Counted from the first letter of the stretch, positions 1-7,168 are shown. The stretch: DNA of 11,096 nucleotides from Bdellovibrio sp. (GCA_019104905.1 JAHRXB010000268.1:1-11096), one strand, 5' to 3'. Notes: generated from the sequence alone by a model not told the origin. Program-made: numbers and translations.

Positions 1-58
1 CGATAAAATAGCTAAAACCTTAAGTCGCTTCACATAAACCTCACCCCAAAAGCATAAC

Positions 59-89
59 AAAGAAACCCAAAGGTGCCTGTTTCTTTTTT
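59..89. terminator. Possible terminator hairpin downstream of the SDR gene
   Basis: An 8-bp perfect inverted repeat, AAAGAAAC (59-66) and GTTTCTTT (79-86), encloses a 12-base loop. On the plus strand it is followed by more T residues, giving a run of six T (84-89), as expected for a Rho-independent terminator of a gene lying left of the window. On the minus strand it lies about 45 bases past the SDR stop, but the T-rich tail there is weaker. The stem is AT-rich, so stability is modest. The rest of 1-131 shows no coding sequence I can support. Confidence 0.4.
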
Positions 90-131
90 AGGTCTACGGT
101 GCAGCAAATTCTATTTACTAAAAAGATCAAA

Positions 132-842
132 TTACCAAGGCAGGGGCTCGCCATCGCGGTAAAACCCACCATTAGGCCCGCCCTTCGGAAGTGTGGCCGC
201 CCAAAGGATGCCTTTGATCCCTTGCTCGATAGAACGATCGGCATTCGGGCCCCCCATATCTGTGCGCACCCACCCCGGAGAGACCGAGTTCACGCAGATA
301 TCAGCGCCCTGGACTTCACTCGCGAAAAGATTGGTGACCATATTTAAAGCGGTCTTGGAAAGACGATAGGCCGCCGAGGCCGACTGAGGTGTCGACAACT
401 GAGCCATGCCACTAGAGACATTCACAATGCGGCCATAGCCTTCTTGTTTCATCAAAGAAAATATCTTTTGAGTTAAAAGAAATGGGCCCACTGTGTTGGT
501 CGTAAAAGTTTTCTGAATGGTCGCCGCTTTGGTTTTTAAAACAGAGCCGTTACCGCCATCTTCACTGTCGATCAAGATACCCGCGTTATTAACCAACACA
601 TCCACAAAACCATAATCCCGACGAACCTGTTCAACAAAATCATTGATACTTTTTTCGGACGCCAGATCAAGCTTCATTGGCACAACATCCAGGTCCTTCA
701 TCTTGAGGGAATTAATCTGCTTCTGGGCTTTGTCGGGATTTCTCATGGCCATCAAAACCTTAAATCCTCTTTGCGCCAGAGCTTCGCTTGTCGCTAATCC
801 CAAACCTCGGTTTGCTCCCGTCACAATGGCTATTTTTTTCAT
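132..842 (-). CDS. Short-chain dehydrogenase/reductase (classical SDR, NADP(H)-type)
   Basis: A 236-residue protein of the classical SDR family, probably a cytoplasmic NAD(P)H-dependent oxidoreductase of unknown substrate. In order it shows the cofactor-binding TGxxxGxG motif (T8 to G15, TGANRGLG), D59 in the adenine-contact position, NNAG at 85-88, the active-site N116, SS at 143-144, the YxxxK pair Y159/K163, and PGWVRTDMGG (189-198) after the core. R12 and R34 near the cofactor site suggest a preference for NADP(H); that is inference. An upstream in-frame ATG at 929 would add 29 residues but lies inside the preceding gene and adds unrelated sequence before the Rossmann strand. The ATG at 842 has an AAGGGG ribosome site (852-857) nine bases upstream that overlaps the stop of the preceding gene. 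It is the last gene of a three-gene minus-strand group. The exact reaction cannot be read from the sequence; carbonyl-reductase-like activity is the nearest guess. Confidence 0.92.
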   Translation of the reverse strand: MKKIAIVTGANRGLGLATSEALAQRGFKVLMAMRNPDKAQKQINSLKMKDLDVVPMKLDLASEKSINDFVEQVRRDYGFVDVLVNNAGILIDSEDGGNGSVLKTKAATIQKTFTTNTVGPFLLTQKIFSLMKQEGYGRIVNVSSGMAQLSTPQSASAAYRLSKTALNMVTNLFASEVQGADICVNSVSPGWVRTDMGGPNADRSIEQGIKGILWAATLPKGGPNGGFYRDGEPLPW

Positions 843-855
843 TTTCAAAGACCCC

Positions 856-1416
856 TTAATTTGGACGAGGAACAGGGCGTTCCTCTTGCGTGGGAACCAA
901 AACACCCGTTGTCCAGTTGCGCTGATCAATCACACACTCGCTCGAGATCACACGCCAGCGCTCAATCGGATATGAATACACCGTTTCCACCCAGCCCCAA
1001 CCATTCCAATCAATCACCCGGCGATAGCCGTGACCATTGCCATCACGGACCGAACGAGTTTCACGATGGAAAGTTAAAAGAGGATAGTGAAGTTTCAATT
1101 TCCCCTCGGCCGTCAACTGAGCTTGAGCGGACTCATCAAAGACGCAGCCATAATAACCATCCAAACTGCGCAAGCGGCCTTGCAAAATCTCTCCAGGCAT
1201 CACCTCACGATGGCTAGGCACTCTAAATTCAAAGAAGTAATCGGAAGGAGCTCCATTGGAATAATAACTGCGGGTTTTCAAAGTCAGAAGACCATTGAAT
1301 TCGACCAAACGAACCAGCATTCCACCGTCTTCAGCCCTCCATGTGCCTTCAAGATTACTTTCGGCGCGAGCATTGAGACTCATCATCAAAGTCAGGATTG
1401 CAATTAGAAACTTCAT
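856..1416 (-). CDS. Exported protein of unknown function
   Basis: A 186-residue protein I do not recognise. The N-terminus is a clear Sec signal peptide: a Lys at 2, a hydrophobic stretch at about 4-13 and an ARA cleavage site, so the mature protein probably starts near E19 in the periplasm. The mature part begins NLEGTWRAEDGGMLVRL, like the opening strands of small beta-barrel or lipocalin-like exported proteins (for example DUF2147-type), but I cannot confirm a family. It holds only two cysteines, C91 and C161, which could form one disulfide, and is rich in aromatic residues in its second half (WNGWGW at 137-142). The start is well supported by a GGAGGA ribosome site (1421-1426) four bases before the ATG. 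It follows the membrane-protein gene by 27 bases and is followed by the SDR gene after 13 bases, so the three are probably cotranscribed. Confidence 0.85.
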   Translation of the reverse strand: MKFLIAILTLMMSLNARAESNLEGTWRAEDGGMLVRLVEFNGLLTLKTRSYYSNGAPSDYFFEFRVPSHREVMPGEILQGRLRSLDGYYGCVFDESAQAQLTAEGKLKLHYPLLTFHRETRSVRDGNGHGYRRVIDWNGWGWVETVYSYPIERWRVISSECVIDQRNWTTGVLVPTQEERPVPRPN

Positions 1417-1443
1417 TTCTTCCTCCGGCTGGTTGAATGACCT

Positions 1444-2178
1444 TTAACGAGACCCCGCATTTCTGTTAAACAAGATGAGATAGTCTTTAGCACCCGTTTG
1501 ATCCATAAGTCCTGAATACTTATTGTCTTCAATTTTTTTGCGATACGTTTTCCGCGCGATATTCTGTATCATGCACCCCAAAGCCCCCGTGCCCGCCAGG
1601 TCCTTGCCTTCTTCAATGGTGCACTTGGGTTCAAAAACCTGCTCTTGCTCGCGAGTGACCGGAAACTTCGTCACCGAAAAACTGACAACGTCGAGTTTGT
1701 ACTCGTCCTTCAAACGATTGGCAGGGTTTTTCTTCAAAAGTTGCGAAGAATAAATGTTCGGCACAATCACCGCCACACGCAAACCCTCTTCACGGGCCTT
1801 CTTCACCCCTTCGACAAAACGAGCCATCTCTTCTTTAATTTCAATTCGCATATTGGAGTTGAAGAGCTCTACGTACGGAAGCATAGGTTCCACCACGATC
1901 ATGTCGTACTTAGAACCCGGCTCTTGATTGGCTTCAAAAAAACCCCGCCACAACTCCATGTCTTCAATCTGATTGGGAGTGACCCCCAAAAGAACAATCG
2001 GAGCTTCACGAACTTCCAAACGCAGGCGCTCGTAAACAGCTTTCCCGAACTCCTCGGGGGTGGAGACCTGAGAAAATTTAATTTTTCCGATCGACTGGGG
2101 TTGAATGGAAAAATTTGCGGCAAAATAAATACCGAGAGAAATAACGGCGATCGCGCAGAACCAATAAAAGTACTTCAT
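1444..2178 (-). CDS. Membrane-anchored protein of unknown function
   Basis: A 244-residue protein of no family I recognise. It has one N-terminal hydrophobic segment (about residues 4-21) with a positive residue before it, which reads as a signal anchor with the remainder outside the cytoplasmic membrane; no lipobox or obvious cleavage site is seen. The rest alternates hydrophobic strands (APIVLLGV near 59-66, YDMIVVEP 91-98, LRVAVIVP 133-140, LDVVSFSV 162-169, DYLILF 232-237) with charged helices, suggesting an alpha/beta fold. C186 and C202 could pair; C7 lies in the membrane segment. The start at 2178 is followed immediately by the anchor segment. An AAGGGAAG ribosome site (2188-2195) lies about ten bases upstream, somewhat far. 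It is the first gene of the minus-strand group, divergent from the pantothenate operon. The SDR in the same transcript gives no firm clue to its role. Confidence 0.82.
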   Translation of the reverse strand: MKYFYWFCAIAVISLGIYFAANFSIQPQSIGKIKFSQVSTPEEFGKAVYERLRLEVREAPIVLLGVTPNQIEDMELWRGFFEANQEPGSKYDMIVVEPMLPYVELFNSNMRIEIKEEMARFVEGVKKAREEGLRVAVIVPNIYSSQLLKKNPANRLKDEYKLDVVSFSVTKFPVTREQEQVFEPKCTIEEGKDLAGTGALGCMIQNIARKTYRKKIEDNKYSGLMDQTGAKDYLILFNRNAGSR

Positions 2179-2318
2179 GGGCGAGAACTTCCCTTAGTTT
2201 AGTAGCGAAGTCCAGCGCCTGGCGCACCATGGCATTGAGCGTTGAAATCTGTTAGAATTGTGTTAGGTTGCGATCATTACATAGGACTTGATCCCTTAAA
2301 AGACAGGTACCCGATTAT
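2179..2318. promoter_or_regulatory. Divergent promoter region between the left group and the pantothenate operon
   Basis: These 140 bases separate two outward-facing transcripts, so they should hold promoters for both. I find only weak sigma-70 candidates. On the plus strand TAGAAT at 2253-2258 matches the -10 consensus at five of six bases but lacks a good -35 element at the right distance. On the minus strand TGTAAT (complement of 2276-2281) also matches at five of six, again without a clear -35. A short perfect palindrome GCGCC-T-GGCGC lies at 2215-2225. Function is inferred from gene arrangement, not from recognised elements. Confidence 0.4.
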
Positions 2319-3041
2319 ATGAAGGCGACGAACACGACATCTTCTTTTTCTTATTTGCTTATTGGCTCTGGCCGCGTCGCCCGACACCTCGGCCATTATT
2401 TTCATTTGTTAAATATCAGTTTCGATTCCTGGGACCGCTCCCAAGACCCTCATGCTTTAGCCCGCAAAGTTTCTGGGGCGACTCATATCTTACTAGCCAT
2501 CAGTGACAGCGCCTTGCCGGGGTTCTATCGCCAACATCTAGCCGGCCACGAAGCCCAAGTGATTCAGTTTTCCGGAGCCCATCATTTTGAAGGCATGGTT
2601 TCGGCTCATCCCCTGATGACCTTTGGGCCTGAACTCTATGATCTGGAGTTTTATAAAAAGATTCACTTCACGTTGACGGGAGCCCACTCGTTGGGGACGG
2701 TCCTCCCCGGACTTCCCAACTCTTTTTCTGAGATCGCCGCCTCCCAAAAGGCGCTCTACCACGCTCACTGTGTCCTGGGCGGAAACTTTGTGACTTTGTT
2801 GATTGCCAAGATGCTTGCCGGTTTTGCTGAAATGAAAATTCCCTCCGAGGCCGCCCAGGTTTATCTTGAAAAGGTGCTCGCTAACACTTTGGCAGAGCCC
2901 AGCAAAGCGCTGACCGGCCCCCTCGCCAGAAAAGACGTAGAAACCGTCAGCGCCAACTTACAAGCTCTGGAAAACGATCCCTATTCTGAGATCTATAAAG
3001 CTTTTCTTAAAACCTATTGGCCCGAGTATCCGCGAAAGTGA
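2319..3041 (+). CDS. panG: Rossmann/DUF2520 reductase, likely ketopantoate reductase (PanG-type)
   Basis: A 240-residue protein with an N-terminal NAD(P)-binding Rossmann fold and a C-terminal helical DUF2520 domain. Visible signatures are GSGRVA at 16-21 (the dinucleotide loop), HILLAISDSAL at 56-66, the FSGAHH and SAHPLMTF stretches (84-89 and 95-102), YHAHCVLGGNF at 147-157 and LTGPLARKDVETV at 198-210, all typical of this two-domain family. It heads an operon with panB, panC, coaBC, coaX and panD, and no panE-like gene is present. A second type of ketopantoate reductase, PanG, has been described in Francisella, and as far as I recall it belongs to this family. I therefore infer that this protein reduces 2-dehydropantoate to D-pantoate with NADPH. 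The family call is firm and the reaction is inference from context. The gene precedes panB by seven bases. Its ribosome site is weak (ACAGGT near 2304, eleven bases from the ATG). Confidence 0.82.
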   Translation: MKATNTTSSFSYLLIGSGRVARHLGHYFHLLNISFDSWDRSQDPHALARKVSGATHILLAISDSALPGFYRQHLAGHEAQVIQFSGAHHFEGMVSAHPLMTFGPELYDLEFYKKIHFTLTGAHSLGTVLPGLPNSFSEIAASQKALYHAHCVLGGNFVTLLIAKMLAGFAEMKIPSEAAQVYLEKVLANTLAEPSKALTGPLARKDVETVSANLQALENDPYSEIYKAFLKTYWPEYPRK

Positions 3042-3048
3042 GGCCCTT

Positions 3049-3840
3049 ATGAAAACCATTCTTGATTTCCACGAAAAGAAAATAAAAAACCAAAAGATCT
3101 CGATGGTCACTTGTTACGACTACACCTTTGCGCGGATTCTTTCGGCAAGTGATGTCGATTGTCTTTTAGTCGGTGATTCTTTAGCTATGACCATGCACGG
3201 GCACAAAACCACTTTGAATGCGTCTGTGAATATGATGGCCCTGCATACTGCCGCAGTCGTTCGCGGAGCCGGCGACAAATTCGTCGTCGGAGATCTGCCT
3301 TTTATGAGTTATCGCAAAGGACTCACGGCCAACATGACCTATGTTGAAAAAATCATGAAAGCCGGGGCCCATGCCGTGAAGCTTGAAGGCGCTTCAGGCA
3401 ATATCGAACTCGTTCGCCACTTGGTGGACTCCGGAGTTCCTGTGATGGGGCACTTGGGTTTGACTCCCCAATCCGTCAATCAGTTGGGTGGTTTTAAAGT
3501 GCAAGGTCGTGATGAAAAAGCGCAAAAGAAAATCAAAGAACAGGCCTTGCAACTACAAGACGCCGGAGCTTTTTCCGTTGTTCTCGAATGTGTTCCCTCA
3601 AAATTGGCGCAAGAAATCACCGCCGCATTAGACATCCCGACCATCGGCATCGGCGCTGGCCCGGACTGCGATGGGCAGGTTTTAGTTCTTCAAGATATGT
3701 TGGGAATGAATGAAGGCTTTAAACCGAAGTTCCTCAAAACTTATTTCAACGGCTTTGAAACTTTAAAGGGAGCTTTTAATACTTACCACCAAGAAGTCAT
3801 CCAAGGCTCCTTCCCCACAGAGAAGGAGAGCTATTCATGA
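3049..3840 (+). CDS. panB: 3-methyl-2-oxobutanoate hydroxymethyltransferase
   Basis: A 263-residue PanB, the first committed enzyme of pantothenate synthesis, which transfers a hydroxymethyl group from 5,10-methylenetetrahydrofolate to 2-ketoisovalerate to give ketopantoate in the cytoplasm. The family's TIM-barrel motifs are present in order: MVTCYDYTFARI (19-30), LLVGDSLAM (39-47) with the metal ligand D43, VVGDLPFMSY (79-88) with the second metal ligand D82, AVKLEG with K111 and E113, GHLGLTPQ (134-141), the catalytic-position E180 in VVLE, and IGIGAGPDCDGQVLVLQD (199-216). Length is normal for the family. A GAGG ribosome site overlapping the stop of the upstream reductase gene sits six bases before the ATG. 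The last four bases, ATGA, overlap the start of panC, suggesting coupled translation. Confidence 0.97.
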   Translation: MKTILDFHEKKIKNQKISMVTCYDYTFARILSASDVDCLLVGDSLAMTMHGHKTTLNASVNMMALHTAAVVRGAGDKFVVGDLPFMSYRKGLTANMTYVEKIMKAGAHAVKLEGASGNIELVRHLVDSGVPVMGHLGLTPQSVNQLGGFKVQGRDEKAQKKIKEQALQLQDAGAFSVVLECVPSKLAQEITAALDIPTIGIGAGPDCDGQVLVLQDMLGMNEGFKPKFLKTYFNGFETLKGAFNTYHQEVIQGSFPTEKESYS

Positions 3841-4592
3841 GTGAGGTTTTGCACTCTCCCGCCGAAGCCCAAGCTTGGCGACACTCCAAAAAAGGCAGCG
3901 TCGGATTTGTTCCGACAATGGGAGCCCTGCACGCAGGCCATGAAGAACTTCTGCGCCGCGCTCGCAAAGAGAACGATTTTGTTGTGCTTTCCATTTTTGT
4001 GAATCCCACGCAGTTCAATGATCCTACAGATCTTGAAAAGTATCCCAAGACTTGGGAACAAGACTTAGAGATGGCCAAACGAAACGGCGTCGATGCTATT
4101 TTATTTCCTCAGTACAAAGATATGTACCCTGATGAATACCGTTATAAAGTCAGTGAAAATGAATACTCAAAGTTGTTGGATGGTGCCCATCGCCCCGGGC
4201 ACTTTGATGGCGTTCTTTCCGTCGTCATGAAGCTTTTTAATATCGTTTCGCCGACCAAAGCGTATTTTGGAGAAAAAGACTTTCAACAGATGACGCTGAT
4301 CCAAGGGATGGTTCAAGCCTTCTTCATGAATTTAGAAATCGTGCCCGTTCCGACGGTGCGAGAAAAAGATGGTCTGGCTATGAGTTCCCGCAACACCCGA
4401 CTCAGTAAAGAGCAAAGAGCTTTGGCTCCGGCAATTTACAAAGCCATCACCGAAAGCGCCTCTGCTGAAGAGGCCACAACGAAGTTAAGCTCTCAGGGCT
4501 TCGTCGTGGATTACGTCACAGATATCGGCCATCGCCGCTTTGTGGCCGCCAAACTGGGCGAAGTGAGGTTGATAGACAATGTCCAAATCTAA
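3837..4592 (+). CDS. panC: Pantothenate synthetase
   Basis: A 251-residue PanC, which joins pantoate and beta-alanine with ATP through a pantoyl-adenylate, giving pantothenate, AMP and pyrophosphate. Signatures seen are PTMGALHAGH (26-35, the HIGH-type nucleotide motif), FVNPTQFNDPTDLEKYP (54-70), HRPGHFDGV (118-126), AYFGEKDFQQ (142-151) and AMSSRN (181-186, KMSKS-like). The protein ends with [12 protein letters not shown], the usual family ending, so it is complete. At 251 residues it is about 30 shorter than the E. coli enzyme, the missing part lying in the C-terminal domain after residue 190. The ATG overlaps the panB stop as ATGA and has a strong AAGGAG site (3823-3828) inside the panB coding sequence. 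The last 14 bases overlap coaBC. Confidence 0.97.
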   Translation: MSEVLHSPAEAQAWRHSKKGSVGFVPTMGALHAGHEELLRRARKENDFVVLSIFVNPTQFNDPTDLEKYPKTWEQDLEMAKRNGVDAILFPQYKDMYPDEYRYKVSENEYSKLLDGAHRPGHFDGVLSVVMKLFNIVSPTKAYFGEKDFQQMTLIQGMVQAFFMNLEIVPVPTVREKDGLAMSSRNTRLSKEQRALAPAIYKAITESASAEEATTKLSSQGFVVDYVTDIGHRRFVAAKLGEVRLIDNVQI

Positions 4593-5853
4593 GGTTCTCT
4601 TTATGATGACAGGCTCTATCGCCTGTTACAAAGCTTGCCACGTGATCTCTCGCCTGATGCAAAATAATTGTGACGTGCAAGTCGTTGCGACACCTTCGGC
4701 ACTGAAGTTCGTGGGCAATGCGACACTTGAAGGTCTGACTGGAAAACCCGTTATCAGCGACATGTATGCCGCTGGCAACGTCATGGATCACATTCATCTT
4801 ATGAGATGGGCAGATGTGATCCTGGTCGCCCCCGCCACGGCGAGTTTTGTCAATAAAGCCGCCCAAGGTGTTGGTGATGACTTACTTCAAACTTTGTTTT
4901 TGGCTCACGACTTTAAAAAGCCCTTCTTAATTGCGCCAGCCATGAACACCAGTATGTATACTCATCCGGTGACACAGAAATCTTTGGCGACTTTGCGTGG
5001 AATGGGACTGCAAATCCTCGATACCGCCTCAGGAATCCTCGCTTGTGGTGAAGAAGGCTGGGGGAAACTTTTAGAGCCAGATCTGATTCTTAAGTTAACT
5101 CTGGAGGCGCTGACAAACAAAGACGACAGCGCCCATCGCCAGGCCGAGCTTAAACATGCAGCGTCCCCCAATGCCAAGATCAAGGTGCTGATCACAGCGG
5201 GCGGGACTCAAGAGCCCATCGATACCGTTCGCGTGATCAGCAATTTAAGTTCAGGCCGCACAGGCATTGCCTTGGCCGAAGCGATGACGTCCATGGGGTT
5301 TGATGTCACTTTGTTGCAAGCTCACGCCTCTGCCAAAACGGACAACGTGACTCACCGAGATGTCTTCACCAGTTTTGCAAGTCTGGACGAGAAAATGAAA
5401 AGTTATCTTTCCAGCGAAGACTTCACCCATGTGATTCATGCCGCCGCTGTCAGCGACTACTCTGTCGACAACATCGAAGTGGCGGGAAAAAAGTACCGCC
5501 CCTTTGAAGTTAAAAAAGTCAGCTCTGACACCGAGACCATGAGCATTCATCTGAAGCGCAATCACAAGATTGTGGATCGTTTAAAGGACTATTCCAAAAA
5601 CAAGAACTTGCAGGTGATCGCCTTTAAGCTGACCAGCCACGCTTCGGCCGACGAGCGCCTGAGTGCGGTGAATAAATTGTTTAAGAACTCGCATGCGGAC
5701 TGGGTCGTTCACAACGATCTCACAGATATCGATCTTGTTAAGAGAACTCATAAATTCACTTTGCACAGCCCCCAAAAGGCCCTGCCCTGTGAAACTTTGG
5801 AACAACTGACCAGTGAATTGATTCATGTGCTAATGCCTAAGGATTCTTTATGA
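4579..5853 (+). CDS. coaBC: Bifunctional phosphopantothenoylcysteine decarboxylase / phosphopantothenate-cysteine ligase
   Basis: A 424-residue CoaBC (Dfp). The N-terminal flavoprotein half (about 1-178) decarboxylates 4'-phosphopantothenoylcysteine; it has the FMN-binding TGSIACYKA (11-19), the active-site His in [10 protein letters not shown] (H71), APAMNTSMY (119-127, N123) and [11 protein letters not shown] (154-164, C156). After a linker (about 179-200), the C-terminal half (about 201-424) joins cysteine to phosphopantothenate. It shows [11 protein letters not shown] (205-215), [10 protein letters not shown] (220-229, N222), AAAVSDY (288-294), a KK pair at 312-313, and HNDL (378-381) where many relatives have ANDV. 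Length and order are standard. The start lies 14 bases inside panC; a GAGG site at 4565-4568 is ten bases upstream. It ends in an ATGA overlap with coaX. It works directly after CoaX in CoA synthesis. Confidence 0.96.
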   Translation: MSKSKVLFMMTGSIACYKACHVISRLMQNNCDVQVVATPSALKFVGNATLEGLTGKPVISDMYAAGNVMDHIHLMRWADVILVAPATASFVNKAAQGVGDDLLQTLFLAHDFKKPFLIAPAMNTSMYTHPVTQKSLATLRGMGLQILDTASGILACGEEGWGKLLEPDLILKLTLEALTNKDDSAHRQAELKHAASPNAKIKVLITAGGTQEPIDTVRVISNLSSGRTGIALAEAMTSMGFDVTLLQAHASAKTDNVTHRDVFTSFASLDEKMKSYLSSEDFTHVIHAAAVSDYSVDNIEVAGKKYRPFEVKKVSSDTETMSIHLKRNHKIVDRLKDYSKNKNLQVIAFKLTSHASADERLSAVNKLFKNSHADWVVHNDLTDIDLVKRTHKFTLHSPQKALPCETLEQLTSELIHVLMPKDSL

Positions 5854-6620
5854 TTTTGTGCCTGGATGTCGGCAATACGCAAATTTATGCCGGCCTATTT
5901 GAAAAAGATAAAATGGTTTTGTCTTTCCGTAAAAATTCAAAAAGCGGAGCTTCGTCTGATGAAACGGGAATTTTTCTGCGCTCGGCGATTCGCGAAAATG
6001 GATATGACCCCGCCAAGATAAAACAGATCGCCATCTGCAGTGTCGTCCCGGAAGTGGTTTACTCTCTTCGCGGGGCCTGCATGAAGTACTTCAATATCAA
6101 TCCCTTCATTCTTCAAGCCGGAGTCAAAACTGGATTGAAGGTCAAGTATCGCAACCCCGTTGAAGTGGGAGCAGACCGTATTGCCAACTCGATTGCGGCA
6201 ACTCATTTGTATCCAGGCCGCAATCTGATCTTGGTGGATCTGGGAACGGCCACGACTTTCTGTGCGGTCACCAAAGACAAAGACTATTTGGGGGGCTCTA
6301 TCGTCGCGGGCCTTCGTCTTTGTATGGAGGCGCTTGAAAGTAAAACGGCGAAACTGCCTTCCGTAGAAATCACCTCTATGCATGAAGCCCTGGGACGCTC
6401 GACCATTGAGAGCATCCAGTCGGGTCTTTATTATGGTCACATCGGCACCATCAAAGAACTGAGCGAACGGATCACCAAAGAGTGTTTCCACGACGAAAAG
6501 CCTTTGATTGTCGGAACCGGCGGATTTGCTTATTTATTTGAAAAAGAAAAAATATTCGATGAGATTGTGCCCGATCTGGTTTTAAAGGGCATGCTGATCG
6601 CTTTGCAATACAACACTTAA
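5850..6620 (+). CDS. coaX: Type III pantothenate kinase
   Basis: A 256-residue CoaX, the ASKHA-fold kinase that phosphorylates pantothenate and, unlike CoaA, is generally not inhibited by CoA and needs a monovalent cation. The family motifs are clear: [13 protein letters not shown] (5-17, phosphate loop with D6), [12 protein letters not shown] (102-113, with D109 in the catalytic position), [10 protein letters not shown] (128-137), [10 protein letters not shown] (146-155), [16 protein letters not shown] (181-196) and VGTGG (221-225). Normal length and intact. Its ATG overlaps the coaBC stop as ATGA, with an AAGGA ribosome site (5839-5843) six bases before it. Placement between coaBC and panD puts its substrate's makers and its product's user in one transcript. 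Confidence 0.96.
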   Translation: MILCLDVGNTQIYAGLFEKDKMVLSFRKNSKSGASSDETGIFLRSAIRENGYDPAKIKQIAICSVVPEVVYSLRGACMKYFNINPFILQAGVKTGLKVKYRNPVEVGADRIANSIAATHLYPGRNLILVDLGTATTFCAVTKDKDYLGGSIVAGLRLCMEALESKTAKLPSVEITSMHEALGRSTIESIQSGLYYGHIGTIKELSERITKECFHDEKPLIVGTGGFAYLFEKEKIFDEIVPDLVLKGMLIALQYNT

Positions 6621-6629
6621 GGACCTGCT

Positions 6630-7004
6630 ATGAATATTTCAATACTAAGAACCAAACTTCACCGCGCCACCGTTACCGGAGCAGATCTGAACTACGAAGG
6701 CTCCGTCAGCATCTGTCCAGACCTTATTAAAGCTTCGGGCCTTTTGATTAACGAACGCGTGGATATCTATAACTGTAATAACGGCGCCCGCTTTTCTACC
6801 TATGTGATCAAAGGCAAGAAAGGGGAAATCTGCCTGAATGGAGCCGCTGCACGCCACGTCCAAAAGGGAGATCTTGTTATTATCTGCTCCTACTGCGGAC
6901 TCAGCCTTGAAGAGGCCCCTCAGCATGAACCCACTGTGGTTTTTGTAGACGAGAAAAACCGCGTCAAAGAAAAGCGCAAGGAAAGCCGCAAAAACAACAA
7001 GTAG
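6630..7004 (+). CDS. panD: Aspartate 1-decarboxylase proenzyme (pyruvoyl type)
   Basis: A 124-residue PanD, which makes beta-alanine from L-aspartate for PanC. The proenzyme cuts itself between G24 and S25 (YEGS at 22-25), turning the serine into the pyruvoyl cofactor. Other family features are KLHRATVTGADLNYEGS (9-25), R54 and Y58 in NGARFSTYV, and NGAAAR (70-75). At position 29, where the E. coli sequence has Asp (GSCAID), this protein has Cys (GSVSIC). The last roughly 20 residues form a lysine/arginine-rich tail. An AAGGA ribosome site (6619-6623) overlapping the coaX stop lies six bases before the ATG. It is the last gene of the operon; I see no strong terminator after it, only a weak 5-bp hairpin at 7065-7078. 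Confidence 0.96.
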   Translation: MNISILRTKLHRATVTGADLNYEGSVSICPDLIKASGLLINERVDIYNCNNGARFSTYVIKGKKGEICLNGAAARHVQKGDLVIICSYCGLSLEEAPQHEPTVVFVDEKNRVKEKRKESRKNNK

Positions 7005-7112
7005 ACCAATCGACGCGATGCGTGTATTTGTTCGGATTGTGTCAGCATTGAAAATTTTTCTTGGAAATGTACGCATTTTCGAGGAATAACTCTAGCACGT
7101 TACCCCGTATAT

Positions 7113-7131
7113 GCTGCGAATAGGGCGCAGT
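7113..7131 (+). other. Small stem-loop in the endonuclease I leader (first of two)
   Basis: Perfect arms CTGCG (7114-7118) and CGCAG (7126-7130), extendable by a G-T pair, enclose the 7-base loop AATAGGG. There is no T-run, so it is not a typical terminator. It lies 46 bases upstream of the endonuclease start and could be part of the 5' untranslated leader or an operator. Confidence 0.35.
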
Positions 7132-7139
7132 GTTTCTAC

Positions 7140-7158
7140 CAGGCACCATGAATGCCTG
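7140..7158 (+). other. Small stem-loop in the endonuclease I leader (second of two)
   Basis: Perfect 6-bp arms CAGGCA (7140-7145) and TGCCTG (7153-7158) enclose the 7-base loop CCATGAA. The stem ends five bases before the GGAGG ribosome site at 7164-7168, so a protein or RNA bound here could affect translation. Like the previous hairpin it has a 7-base loop and lacks a T-run. Confidence 0.4.
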
Positions 7159-7163
7159 ACTAT

Positions 7164-7168
7164 GGAGG
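7164..7168 (+). promoter_or_regulatory. Ribosome binding site that fixes the endonuclease start
   Basis: GGAGG lies seven bases before the ATG at 7176. This supports that start over the in-frame ATG at 7152, which would put eight unrelated residues (MPDYGGFC) before the signal peptide and lies inside the upstream hairpin. Confidence 0.8.

Noticed and set aside
843..929. N-terminal extension of the SDR gene from an in-frame ATG at 929
   Set aside because: It lies inside the coding sequence of the preceding gene, adds 29 residues before the Rossmann strand with no family match, and the ATG at 842 has its own ribosome site.
7050..7080. AT-rich GAAAA-T-TTTTC palindrome and a 5-bp AAATG/CATTT hairpin after panD, considered as a terminator
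   Set aside because: The stems are short and AT-rich with only a brief T-run; too weak to call as a terminator, though transcription of the operon must end or continue somewhere here.
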